Assembly (NCBI GenBank): GCA_963691815.1
Contig: OY829661.1
Span: 26,962,961-27,026,960 of the forward strand
DNA length: 64,000 nucleotides
Source of the DNA: Echiichthys vipera
Lineage: Eukaryota; Chordata; Actinopteri; Perciformes; Trachinidae
Direction of reading: 5' to 3'
Made by a program: the position numbers and the translations under genes. The notes below the pieces were generated by a model. That model was not told the DNA's origin, searched no databases, and saw only the letters and a list, made by a program, of their open reading frames with translations. Shown piece by piece: positions 24,408-35,902 of the stretch (position 1 is the first letter of the stretch; every line of letters starts with the position of its first letter).

Positions 24408-25515
24408 AATACACGAAAACACACCGCAAATACATGAAAACACACCGCAAATGCATGAAAACACACCGCGAATACATGAAAACACACCGCAAATACATGA
24501 AAACACGCCGGGAATACATGAAAACACACCTCAAATACATGAAAACACACCGCAAATACATGAAAACACACCGCAAATATGTGAAAACACACCGCAAATG
24601 CGTGAAAACGCACCGCAAATACATGAAAACGCACCGCAAATACATGAAAACACACCGCAAATACACGAAAACACACCGCAAATATGTGAAAACACACCGC
24701 AAATGCATGAAAACACAACGCAAATTCATGAAAACACACCGCAGATAGATGAAAACACACCGCAAATGCATGAAAACACACCACGAATACATGAAAACAC
24801 ACCGCGAATGCATGAAAACACACCGCAAATGCATGAAAACACACCGCAAATACGTGTAAAACACAACGCAAATTCATGAAAACACACCGCAAATACATGA
24901 AAACACACCGCAAATACATGAAAACACGCCGCAAATACATGAAAACACACCGCAAATGCATGAAAACACACCGCAAATGCATGAAAACACACCGCAAATA
25001 CATGAAAACACACCGCAAATACATGAAAACCCCCCGCAAATACACAACAAAATACTGTAAATACACAAAAATACTGCAAATACACAACAAAACACAAAAA
25101 CACACTGCAAATACACAAAAACACTGCAAATACACAACAAAATACAAAAAAAACACAATGTAATTACACAAAAACACTGCAAATACACAACAAAACACAC
25201 TGCAAATACACAACAAAATACATGAAAACACACCGCAAATTCATGAAAACACACCACAAATACACAAAAACAATGAAAATACACAACAAAACACAAAAAC
25301 ACACTGCAAATACACAAAAACACTGAAAATACACAATAAAACACTGCAAATACACAACAAAATACTAAAAATACACAACAAAATACATGAAAACACACCG
25401 CAAATACATGAAAACACTGAAAATACACAACATAATACACAAATACACAGCAAATACACAACAAAAACGCTGCAAATACACAACTAAATACATGAAAACA
25501 CACTGCAAACACACA
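24408..25515. repeat. 21-bp minisatellite (CACCGCAAATACATGAAAAC), array 3
   Basis: About 52 units. The first 600 bp use the CACCGCAAAT/CATGAAAACA variant. From about 25035 the array changes to CACTGCAAATACACAACAAA-like units with indels, closer to arrays 1 and 2. This is a junction between two subfamilies. Confidence 0.95.
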
Positions 25516-26239
25516 GAAACTCTCTCCAGGAAAGTTCAGATGCATCTGTGTGTTGTGATTACTGATGCATTAGTGTGTTTCAGGATCAGTGCCACAGATT
25601 TCCTCATCTCTCCCCACTTCACTCAGTGTCACGTACGTTTTTTTATTTATATTTATATTTTTAAAAACCAAACGCATCTCAATGAAGATGAATTAATCCT
25701 CCGCTGCTTTGACTTCTGAAGCTTCTCGGGCACAACAACGCATGCATTTTTCATAAACGACAGATCATGGAGAGCAGGTCGGCGTTAGACAGCGGCGACA
25801 CACTTCCTGCTGAACACAACATGCATATTTCATACCGCAGAGTGTTTTCTCCAAACGTGCACACTCACAGGCCCTGGAAGTGTGAGGAAGTGGAGGTATT
25901 CGTCTGTCGTTCACCGTTTGTTTTCACACATAAATCAGAAACTTAAATCAGCTTAAATCACACCGCCTGGAAGAGAATATCCCATTATCGCTAATGGTAT
26001 TTTATTTTTATTACACGCACATTTCCATAAACTATAATCAGCAGAAAAGCACTCCGCCCCGCAGAGACAGGAGCGTTCCACTGCAGAGGCGGACGACTGG
26101 TTCAAAGTTTTCACCGTATAACTGATTAAAAAGGTTAAAAAGTCTGTTTTTATTTCTTTATTTCACCCCCGAAAAATCATAATACGCGTTATTTACCTAA
26201 ATGCTAGTGTGCAGACATGCAGACAGAGACGAGTACATC
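25516..26239. other. Unique spacer, no gene seen
   Basis: Non-repetitive sequence. AT-rich between about 25640 and 25670. No recognisable exon. Confidence 0.5.
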
Positions 26240-27095
26240 CCAAGGACAGAACACCACACACCCACAAAAGCAACCTGGTTTATTCTGTCCAATGCAACGA
26301 GGAACGCAAAGATCTCTACACTGGAGAAACAAAACAACCACTGCAACCACACAAACGGCCTCCTGTGACTCCAACGACTGTCGTTAAGACTCAATAGAGC
26401 ACTAACCAAGTCCAGACCTACTTCCACCAATGACTGGACCAGGACCAGGACCAGGACCAGGCTGGGACTGGACCAGCACTAACCAAGTCCAGACCTACTT
26501 CCACCAACGACTGGACCAGGACCAGGACCAGGACCAGGCTGGGACTGGACCAGCACTGACGAAGTCCAGACCTACTTCACCAACGACTGGACAGGGACCA
26601 GTATCAGGACCAGGACCACGACCAGGACCAGGCTGGGACTGGACCAGCATTAACGAAGTCCCAACCAATTTCCCACCAACGACTGGACCAGGACCAGGAC
26701 CAGGACCAGGACCAGGCTGGGACTGGACCAGCACTAACCAAGTCCAGACCTACTTCCACCAACGACTGGACCAGGACCAGGACCAGGCTGGGACTGGACC
26801 AGCACTAACGAAGTCGAAACCAACGACTGTCACTCTAACGACGCTCGTTGGCACTTGGAGCACAAAGGGTTCCAGTGACATCATCGGCCTTGTGAGAGGT
26901 TAAATACCTGGATCTCACACCAGATAGTTGGACCAGTCCTAGCCTGGTCCTGGTCCTGGTCCAGTCCCAGCCTGGTCAGATGTGTACATGAACTGATGAA
27001 GCCTCTTGGATGAGAGGTGAAACGTCTTCCTGACAAAGAACCAAGTCCAGTTGCTTTTGACTGAAGTTGCTTTGAGGAGAACGACGACCTGGACA
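26240..27095 (+). mobile_element. Penelope-like element remnant (GIY-YIG region)
   Basis: The + strand at about 26253-26353 encodes SNLVYSVQCNEERKDLYTGE followed by TKQPL, which matches the remembered GIY-YIG endonuclease region of fish Penelope/Neptune elements (xLVYxVxC...LYxGETKQPL). It is interrupted by a tandem repeat (26425-26850). A segment typical of the end of these elements follows at about 26995-27095 (GGTGAAACGTCTTCCTGACA, then CCAAGTCCAGTTGCTTTTGA). No reverse transcriptase part is present, so the copy is 5'-truncated and dead. Confidence 0.7.
26425..26850. repeat. Tandem repeat inside the Penelope-like remnant
   Basis: Five units of roughly 75-90 bp start near 26430, 26510, 26587, 26682 and 26764. 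Each has a variable run of GGACCA hexamers, then GGCTGGGACTGGACCAGCA and a TAACCAAGTCCAGACCTACT-like block. Unit length varies with the number of hexamers, so the repeat is nested: a hexamer satellite within a larger unit. A partly inverted piece (CCTGGTCCTGGTCCTGGTCC) lies at about 26945-26964. Confidence 0.9.
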
Positions 27096-27427
27096 CATGA
27101 GAACATTCACAGGCTACTTAAATGCTGATTCTGCAGTTCGATAATGTTCAAGGAAAACTGTGAATACAAACAAAAAGTACATTTTTTCAGTTTTTTTGTC
27201 CATTTGTTGAGGAAAAATACATTTATTTTTGATCAATTACCCTCAATAGATCTTAAGAATTATAGAGGAACGCCGTGCTAAAGTATTATTTTTATATTAA
27301 TGCACATTTTTCCCAATAAAATTCTTCACATAGTGAGAAGAACACACTTTATTGTAGGTGCAGTTTGTCTAAAACTGGATATATACTACAATATTTATAT
27401 TAAACGCAATATAATACAATTATAAAC
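27096..27427. other. AT-rich spacer
   Basis: Nothing recognisable. Confidence 0.5.
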
Positions 27428-29325
27428 TGTCACGTTTGAGTTGCTGTGATTGGTCGTAGGTCACGTTTCGTTGCTGTGATTGGTTGTAGGTCACGTTTTA
27501 GTCATTGTGATTGGTCGTAGGTCACGTTTAGTTGCTGTGATTGGTCGTAGGTCATGTTTAGTTGCTGTGATTGGTTGTAGGTCACGTTTCGTTGCTGTGA
27601 TTGGTCGTAGGTCACGTTTCGTTGCTCTGATTGGTCGTAGGTCATTGTTTCGTTGCTGTGATTGGTCGTAGGTCACGTTTCGTTGCTCTGATTGGTTGTA
27701 AGTCACGTTTCGTCGCTGTGATTGGTCGTAGATCACGTTTCGTTGTTGTGATTGGTCGTATGTCATGTTTAAGTTGCTGTGATTGGTCGTAGGTCACGTT
27801 TTAGTGGCTGTGATTGGTCGTAGGTCACGTTTAAGTTGCTCTGATTGGTCGTAGGTCTGGTTTTAGCTGCTGTGATTGGTCATAGGTCACATTTCTGTGC
27901 TGTGATTGGTCGTAGGTCAGGTTTTAGTCGCTGTGATTGGTCGTAGGTCACGTTTCGTTGCTCTGATTGGTTGTAGGTGTTGTTTTGTTGCTGTGATTGG
28001 TTGTAGGTCACGTTTTAGTTGCTCTGATTGGTCGTAGGTCACGTTTCGTTGCTGTGATTGGTCGCACGTCACGTTTCGATGCTGTGATTGGTTGTAGGTC
28101 ACGTTTCGTTGCTCTGATTGGTCGTAGGTCATGTTCCGTTGCTGTGATTGGTTGTAGGTCACGTTTCGTTGCTCTGATTGGTCGCACGTCACGTTTCGAT
28201 GCTGTGATTGGTTGTAGGTCACGTTTCGTTGCTGTGATTGGTCGCACGTCACGTTTCGATGCTGTGATAGGTTGTAGGTCACGTTTAGTCGCTGTGATTG
28301 GTCGTAGGTCATGTTTCGTTGCTGTGATTGGTTGTAGGTCACGTTTAAGTCGCTGTGATTGGTTGTAGGTCACGTTTCATTGACGTGATTGGTCGTAGAT
28401 GTTGTTTCGTTGCTGTGATTGGTCGTAGGTCACGTTTTAGTTGCTGTGATTAGTCGTAGGTCACGTTTAAGTCGCTGTGATTGGTTGTAGGTCACGTTTC
28501 GTTGCTGTGATTGGTTGTAGGTGTTGTTTCGTTGCTGTGATTGGTCGTAGGTCATGTTTTAGTTGCTCTGATTGGTTGTAGGTCACGTTTCATTGCTGTG
28601 ATTGGTCGTAGGTCATGTTTAGTTGCTGTGATTGGTCGTAGGTCACGTTTTAGTCACTGTGATTGGTCGTAGGTCACGTTTCGTTGCTCTGATTGGTCGT
28701 AGGTCACGTTTAGTTGCTGTGATTGGTCGTAGGTCATGTTTAGTCGCTGTGATTGGTCGTAGGTCAAGTTTCATTGACGTGATTGGTCGTAGATGTTGTT
28801 TCGTTGCTGTGATTGGTCGTAGGTCACGTTTTGTTGCTGTGATTGGTCGCACGTCACGTTTCGATGCTGTGATTGGTTGTAAATGTTGTTTCGTTGCTGT
28901 GATTGGTCGTAGGTCACGTTTCGTTGCTGTGATTGGTCGTAGGTCACGTTTCGTTGCTGTGATTGGTCGTAGGTCATGTTTAGTTGCTGTGATTGGTCGT
29001 AGGTCACGTTTTAGTCACTGTGATTGGTCGTAGGTCACGTTTCGTTGCTGTGATTGGTCGTAGGTCATGTTTAGTTGCTGTGATTGGTCGTAGGTCACGT
29101 TTTAGTCACTGTGATTGGTCGTAGGTCACGTTTAGTTGCTGTGATTGGTCGTAGGTCACGTTTCGTTGCTGTGATTGGTCGTAGGTCACGTTTTAGTGGC
29201 TGTGATTGGTCATAGGTCACGTTTTAGTTGCTCTGATTGGTCGTAGGTCACGTTTCGATGCTGTAATTGGTCATTGGTCACATTTCTGTGCTGTAATTGG
29301 TCATAGGTCACATGTCTGTGCTGTA
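27428..29325. repeat. 30-31-bp minisatellite with a CCAAT box per unit
   Basis: Roughly 60 units of GCTGTGATTGGTCGTAGGTC plus ACGTTTCGTT. Variation is limited to a few sites (CGTAGG/TGTAGG/CGCACG; TTTCGTT/TTTTAGTT/TTTAAGTT). The complement of GTGATTGGTC is GACCAATCAC, a good match to the NF-Y CCAAT consensus, so nearly every unit carries one in the same orientation. The last few units (29255-29325) are decayed. Confidence 0.96.
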
Positions 29326-30924
29326 ATTGCACCGGGAGGATGGTGAAAGGCGTTCGTTTAGAGCCCCGCTGCCACATCTGTATAAATGTATGCGAAACGC
29401 GATGCAGAGCTCATATTAAATGGTAAATTCCCGTCTGCAGCACCATCGCTCCCGTCATCTTTCAACTGTCATCTGCTGCAGTTTGTCACAATCCAGAGCA
29501 TCCTGCCGACTCTGCGGCTGACAGCTCCGAGGCCCCACTGAGGGGAATCAAATGCATTGTGTGCCAACTGCACACCACACACACACATCACACACACACA
29601 CACACTTTGTGAAATATACATTTTCAAATAAAAATTGACAAAGAAATGTAATCTCAATTCAGGGAGCCGCTGAGGCTTTCCCGCTGGAGAAAATTAATTG
29701 TTTCCCGCTCGGCGATGGCGTGTGACAGCTCTTGAATAGGCGAGATAATGGCTTTATCATCTCGCCATGAAACAGCCATATTGAAATAAGTGACAAGCGG
29801 TGCAACAGGAAGGAGACACGAGCTACAGATAACAGACGGGAGAGGAATCGATTGAATCTTGTTTAAAACAGCGCGAACATCCTCTGACAAGACATCGGTT
29901 TTCAGCGTGTTGTCGAGTCTCAGAAGTAAAGAAGCGCCGCCAGAGACAGAAGACGCCACTAAATTTAGCCCCGTTTATGGCCCAGTTGATGGTGGGTTGG
30001 TGGAGGGAGGATGGCTGGGAGTATTGGATTTCTGTGCCACACTGCTCTAATGCATCTCATTAGAAAGCCGGTCCGGATAGATTTGGTTTACAGAGCGTCG
30101 GGTCAGGAAGAAGAGGCATTAGACGGACTCAGCAGCTGCCAGTGAGTCTGACTTTAAAATAAACTACGACAGCATCACACACAAGCACTCTAATTCAAAT
30201 TCACTTATTATTTTATTAATCCCGAAAGGCTTAAGGTGTCAAGACTCGGTTCTGACAGTACCCTCCTCTCTTCCTTTGTTGTTTGAGTTTGTCTCCCTCT
30301 GTCCGTCTATCCCTGCTTGTGTATGTGTGTTCATGTTTATCTAGGTCCGGTAGGCGTTCCCCCCAAGCTGCAGCCTGTTACGCTGATCCCCTGTACCACT
30401 ACAAATACCTTGAGCGGACAGGCATGCAGCGCCTGACCGTTGTAGACCCTTAACTGGTAAAACTATTCCCCCCAGATTGGCGTCCCCTTTCTCGTTGTGG
30501 TTATCGTCGTAGAGTTTACTAATCGTGTTTGTTCTTTGTTTCTCTATAGCTTCCGTGTTCCCGTCTCCCTGATCTTCCGTCGTCCCCTCGTTCCTGTTGT
30601 TCCCGTGCTCGTCTTGTTAGTTATATTACCTGTTTTCTCTGTAGTGTTTGGCGTTTGTCTGTTAGTATTATTAAACGTTTTGTTTGTACTTTTACTTCGT
30701 GTCCGTGTCTGCATTGGGTCCACCATTTTTGTGTGTTATCTCTGAACCGTTCATGAAATAAGGATTCTTGCTAGGACGTGGTGTTACTATCCCACGATGC
30801 TCAGCTCAGGCATAATGATGGACATGTTCTCTGAGTGGGTCTTGTGCCACTTGTCAGTCTCTTAGGGCGTTTCGGCCCTTTCTCACAAGACGCCCTCCTC
30901 CATGGCTGGCCCACCACGGGCTGA
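29326..30924. other. Unique island; possible LTR remnant in second half
   Basis: A short (CA)n lies at about 29577-29605. The stretch 29640-29800 looks constrained, with a near-palindrome GGCGAGATAATGG/TTATCATCTCGCC at 29739-29766. Bases 30235-30775 are pyrimidine-rich with TGTCAAGACTCGGTTCTGAC near 30237 and resemble a degraded LTR, but I cannot show paired ends. No gene is supported. Confidence 0.4.
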
Positions 30925-31362
30925 TCAAACCTGGGTGTGTGTCACACCGGGGGTACCCTGCGGCCATCTGGCAGCCCAAACGGTCTCCTTTCTCTTCAGC
31001 CACAACAAATGACTGCTCCTTTCGGCATCACTGGCTAACTCCTTGATGGTCTTCGTTTGAGTCTGCCCTCTGATGCCGACCTTCTTCAGGAGCCTTGTGG
31101 TGGAACTGGCTACAAATCCCCTACAGCCGACCTCCACTGGTCGCACCTTAACGCTCCAGCCCCGACCCTCTGCATCAGCTGCTAAGTTGGCATACCCCAG
31201 GCTCTTCCTTTCGAATGCTTCATCGATGGCCTCCTCCCACGGTGCTGTCAATTCAATTATGAAGACACGTCGACAGGATTTGGACCAGAGGACCAGGTCT
31301 GGGCGCAGGTTGGTCACTGCAATTTCCGGTGGGAAGGTGAGCCTCTGGCCAAGGTCAACGCT
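30925..31362 (-). mobile_element. LINE C-terminal domain fragment, PD-(D/E)XK-like
   Basis: The minus strand is open for 130 residues from its first ATG and extends upstream in frame (VDLGQRLTFPPEIAVTNLRP). It contains RPDLVLW, then FIIELTAPWEEAIDEAFERK, then RPVEVGCRGFVASSTTRLL. I recognise this block from the C-terminus of retrotransposon-related fish proteins. The RPD...IELT...K arrangement resembles a restriction-like endonuclease, but that is inference. No reverse transcriptase lies upstream, so this is a truncated remnant even though the frame is intact. Confidence 0.5.
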
Positions 31363-33817
31363 CGTTCCAATACATTACTTTAACCATCAATTATTGCCTT
31401 AACTTCCATTAAAAATATGCTAATTTCATCACTATTAATGGTATTTTTAAGGTAAAATATTAGGTTTTGATAGCATCTAACGCCAGATCCTGTATTTTCT
31501 GACATGTTCGTGTCTCATTATACTGCACATAATGTTTTTACTTTGATGGAGATCAAAGTGAACAAAGAGAAGAATTTAAAAACAAGGAAACAAGACATCA
31601 TTAAAAAAAAAGATGATTTTTTTGGATCTCCCGTTTGTCGTTCGCTTGATGTGATCGGGACAAAAAAGGGGGAAAGGAGAAGCATTTAATGTATGGTATA
31701 TTTAAGGTATGAGGAGGTGGTTTGGGGTCTGAATTGAGGCTCCTGCTCTCTCTGACGTATCAACCAAACGTCCACAACGCCACATTCTGGGCTCGTCGAG
31801 AGTAGGTTTGATGCCAGACGCATCAAATCGCCACCTGAGAACTCACGGGCATCTCTGCCTCGCCTCCATCGCCACTGCCTCCATCTATTCCCCAAGAGTT
31901 CGTTCCTTCGTTCGTCCGTTCGTTCGTCTCTCCTGGGCCGAAAGATTCGTCTCAGGCGTCCGACAATCAGCCCGTGGAAACATAACGAGCAAACATGGCA
32001 GTAATAGACGGAGGATTGGGGGGGTTTGTGCAGCACGCAGTCCCACCGCGCACTTCAAAGTAAAAGCCCCCCCATCCCTGGAGAAGTCTGCAGCGGCGTC
32101 CTCCCCCTCCTGCACCCCTCCTTCCTCCCTCCTCTCAGTTCCTGCCCCTCCAATTAAGGGTCTCTGGCCTGGTTCCTGACAATCACCATCCGTCTTCTGG
32201 GTCGCCTAAATAAAGATCCTTTATGTGAATTCTGAATTATCTAATTTCACATTCGATCGACCTACGCAGTTACACAAGGACATTGTTTAGCCGCGTACAG
32301 CCTTGATTTTCTTAATGCATAAAAAGAACAGTGCGTGAGGTTAACGACGAGCATAACTTCTTCTTCTCTTTTTTTTTCTTTCATTAAACGACCTCAGGAG
32401 AAGAGAAACGAGAGCTCTAACTGCCAGTGAAACCCTGGGGTGGGGGGTGGGGGGGCGTTGCAGCTCCAGTGAACAGGACTAAGGGCCCCCGTCGTTGCCA
32501 GAAACCATTACCCGCTGACGCCGCTGCCTCCACCGCCGCTGCCTCCACCGCCGCTGCCTCCACCGTGGAAATGAAATCAGTAAAATGGACGGTAATTCGA
32601 TTGCCTCCTTTCTGTCCTCACGGGAGCGCCGCTTCAGTTCTTCGGGTACAGATCTTCAGGTTTGACAGTGATTATTAATTAGCGGGCATTACGGTGCACG
32701 CAGTGGGTGACGTGGGCCTGGCACGGGTCATCTGAATGAACGGAGCGCTGACACGGCGAGCGTCTTAAGAACAGTCACTGTGGCGATATGTTACAGAACA
32801 GGTTACCAGGAGCAACTGTTTGTATGTGTAAAGACAAATGGTCCGTTGATGTTTGGCGTAAACCAAAATGTACGGACTTGTCGTAGACTCGGGCGGCACC
32901 ATATCAGGAAAACTTGCGATAATGTTGACGATAAGTATCTCGATAAATAAACAAATATCAAAGGTTTCCAGTTGAAGCTGCAACTGTTGCTTTGACCTCT
33001 GACTAATCTTCTTCTACTCTAAAGAGAACATCCCTTACAGCCTGGAGTGTTTAAATTCATACATTTGAAATCAAGTTAAATAAATAACTAATAAACGTAA
33101 TAATTTTACTCTGTCCAAATGGAGACGCTTGCAAAACTCCGATAAATGGACGTCTGTTGGGATGTTTTGCTGCTACTTGTCTCGCGTTAGCATTTATGCT
33201 TTGGCTATTTTTTGTTTGTTTTCTCATGAAGTCGTTCGTAGCAAATTCTACGTAAAGAAATTTGTACGAAAAAACAAGCTGACGGACGGGAAGTCAAACT
33301 ACGCTAAACTGGAATTGCAACAACGCACAAAAACAACGTTACGTGGCTGATTTTAGCCAACGAAAGGTGACAGTTAGGGTCAGGCATGAAAAACACTTGG
33401 TTAGGATACGGAAAAAAGTCGTAACGGACCAAAGTCAACTGCGAAAAATTGCCAAACCTGAAGTGCTACAGCGCACAAAAAAGCCAACAAAGGGTGACAA
33501 TGACGGTGATGGTTAGGCACGAAAAACACTTGGTTAGGTTCAGAAAAGAGGCACAGATCGGTTTAATACGGACAGGAATCGAACCCCAGTCCCCACGAGT
33601 AATCCTTCGTCATCGACTCAGCGCTCGTCTCTCTCACTTCCGCTATTACGGTGTTTTGCGATGCATATATATAACACAACACACGTTTGCACATGTACGA
33701 GCACGAGCGTGTGCACGTGTACGAGCACGAGGCCTACAGCGGTTCTGAGGTCATTTCCTGTGCGCCTGTTGGGACGTAGAAAAAAGAAGGAGGGACCATG
33801 CGCAGACATTTAAAACA
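31363..33817. other. Spacer, no intact gene seen
   Basis: Includes a four-base tandem TTCG/TCCG run at about 31898-31929 and three 15-bp units of CCGCTGCCTCCACCG at about 32519-32565. A tandem pair containing CACGAAAAACACTTGGTTAGG-like sequence lies near 33385-33404 and 33517-33537. A unique TGATTATTAATTAGC stretch lies at about 32668-32682. None of the short frames has a domain I recognise. Confidence 0.5.
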
Positions 33818-34048
33818 ATGGCGGTGAAAGGTTCACGTTGGTGTGATGCGGAGGTGGAGTGTTTACTGCAGATTTGGTCGATGAAAAGATTCAAAAACAG
33901 TCGACAAGACGCACAAAAACTCCGAGGTCTATGGAAAGATCTGGAAACAAAGCCACGCATCGCTATGACGTCATCAATGCGTGTGACGTGTTACGGCCTG
34001 ATGACGTATAGGCAGCAAGAAGCATTCTCCGAGGCCCAGGTAGTGTGA
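33818..34048 (+). pseudogene. Myb/SANT-like domain fragment
   Basis: The ATG-initiated frame begins MAVKGSRWCDAEVECLLQIW. This fits the first helix of the Myb/SANT-like domain found in Harbinger-derived and ZSCAN29/MSANTD-type proteins (RW..xEV..LL.IW). The expected second and third helices are shortened (LRGLWKDLETK follows too early), and the frame then ends. A purine-rich, CpG-containing stretch and CATGCGCAGAC (about 33797) precede it. It is either a decayed transposon or a relic first exon. Confidence 0.4.
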
Positions 34049-35420
34049 GTACAAACGGGCCTGGAGGGGGGGACAAGGACCCTAAAGCACGGGGCACGGG
34101 TCGGAGGAACAGTGGGAGTGCGCCCTAAGGGATGTGATTTTTTACTATAATGACCTTAATGTATGTGCATTTCTTCTGGTTAGATGACGATGAGAAATTC
34201 GAGTTGCGCTTCAAGAAGGGAACTTTCTTAGCAGCTGATCTTGGTTGGAAATATATAAACGTAAAACTGCTTTAATCAGTGTTTTTAACCAGCTTTGAAT
34301 GTTCAAACAGGAGGAGACCTCTGCGGATGATTCAGCTCGATATGAAGCCCCACTCCTGATGATAACCCGCATGCTAGTGTGTGTGTGTGTGTGTGTGTTT
34401 GCACTGTACAAGTAAACAGACACACCCCTCTGACCGTTAGAGATCTCGTAGACTTGTCAATAACGTTCATGTCGTTACACGTCTGCAGAGTGTTGAACGC
34501 AGGGAGCTGATATCTGCCTCCACACCACAGGTGAGTCCCTGAATCACCTGACCGCGTGAGTTCACCTGCACCGCAGAATCCCGGCCTTTCACAGAGTGCA
34601 GGAGAGTGGAAGAAGGGGGAATTTCCCTCAGCCCCAGACCATCTTCAAAGGGATTTTCATATGCAGCGTCTGTGCGGATCATGAATTACCCATGACTGCA
34701 AAATAGATCCCTTGCAGTATCCGCACCGCGTGGAATATTGGTATGTAAAATAATGCGAATGATCCCCCGGAAATATGTATGCATGCGTAGCTGGTCTGGA
34801 TTCAGTGTTTCCACCAGACAAATTAGCTCCCTGTGTGTCACGAGCAGCTTGCGTACATGAAAGGATCCTTTCATAGAAGCGTAATTGCACACAGAATGTA
34901 ATTCGGTGTGTTACGTTTTTCCTCCTGTGACATGTTCAATGCCCCCCCCCGCCGCCGCCGCCGCTATTCACGCACACACCTATAGGCACAATAATGCGGC
35001 GTGTTCATTAATCCTCCTGAAACTAAAGCAAACAGAGAGAAAGCACTCTCTCAAGTCTGACAAGGGGAGGCTGCGGTTGCTGGGGAAACAAGAGACAGTG
35101 ATGGCCGACACCTCTGGGACCGGATGGACTGATGGGTAAAGCAGAGGGGAGTGTGTGTGAGTGTGTGTGTGTGTGTCTGTTAATGAAATAGAATATGTTG
35201 AGGTTCAGTCATCTTAGAGGATGGATGGTTGGCACAGTGACAGCTACGGCGGCGAGGATTCTGGGGGGAGGAAGCGTTTGGCGTCGTACGTTTTCTGCAA
35301 AGCACAGACACGTTGAATCTCAAGGTTTCCGTCCCGTCTACCGACACTTTTGAAGCTCCGCAGACGCCATTTTAAACACGGGGTTATCGATGTGAACTCA
35401 TAACAAATACTATTAACAGT
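34049..35420. other. Spacer, no gene seen
   Basis: (GT)n at about 34376-34398, a CCG run at about 34950-34965 and an interrupted GTGTGA run at about 35147-35178. Bases 34700-34890 are unique. Confidence 0.5.
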
Positions 35421-35757
35421 GGTGTGGTGGTTAGCACTGTCGCCTCACAGCAAGAGGGTTCCAGGTTCGAATCCCCTCTGTGTGGAGTTTGCATGTTCTC
35501 CCCGTGTGTGCGTGGGTTTTCTCCGGGTTCTCCGGTTTCCTCCCACAGTCCAAAGACGTGCAGGTGTTCGGTTCATTGATGACTCTAAATCACCCGTAGG
35601 TGTGAATGGTTGTCTGTCTCTGTTTGTCTCTATGTGTCCTGTGATAGACTGGCGTCCTGTCCAGGGTGGACCCCGCCTCACGCCCGATGTCAGCTGGGAT
35701 CGGCTCCAGCCCCCCGCGACCCCGACAGGGACAAGAGGTTGAAGATGAATGGATGGT
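35421..35757 (+). mobile_element. tRNA-derived SINE-like repeat
   Basis: A tRNA-like head has an A-box-like GTGGTTAGCACTGTCG and a B box GGTTCGAATCC (about 35465-35475). A conserved body follows (GGAGTTTGCATGTTCTCCCC and CTGGCGTCCTGTCCAGGGTG) with a GAAGATGAATGGATGG tail. The same body lies inverted at 40296-40487, and an internally deleted copy lies at 58166-58300. This repeat is very common in fish genomes in my recollection; I do not assign a library name. Confidence 0.8.
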
Positions 35758-35902
35758 CTGAGCATCAAAACGATAAGGTTGAGTTTAGTATAGGATCATG
35801 GTTTGGGTTGAAATGAATCCATTTGTTATATATTTAAAGTCAGAATCCGTCATATAAGAGAGACTAGCGGCCTCTGTGGCGGTGGGATGTAACTGCAGGT
35901 GA

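Noticed and set aside
30235..30790. Complete LTR retrotransposon end
   Set aside because: The pyrimidine-rich stretch and TGTCAAGAC start are suggestive, but no paired LTR, primer site or target duplication can be shown.
35465..35476. tRNA gene suggested by GGTTCGAATCC
   Set aside because: No cloverleaf can be completed. The B box belongs to a SINE-like repeat found again at 40296 and 58166.
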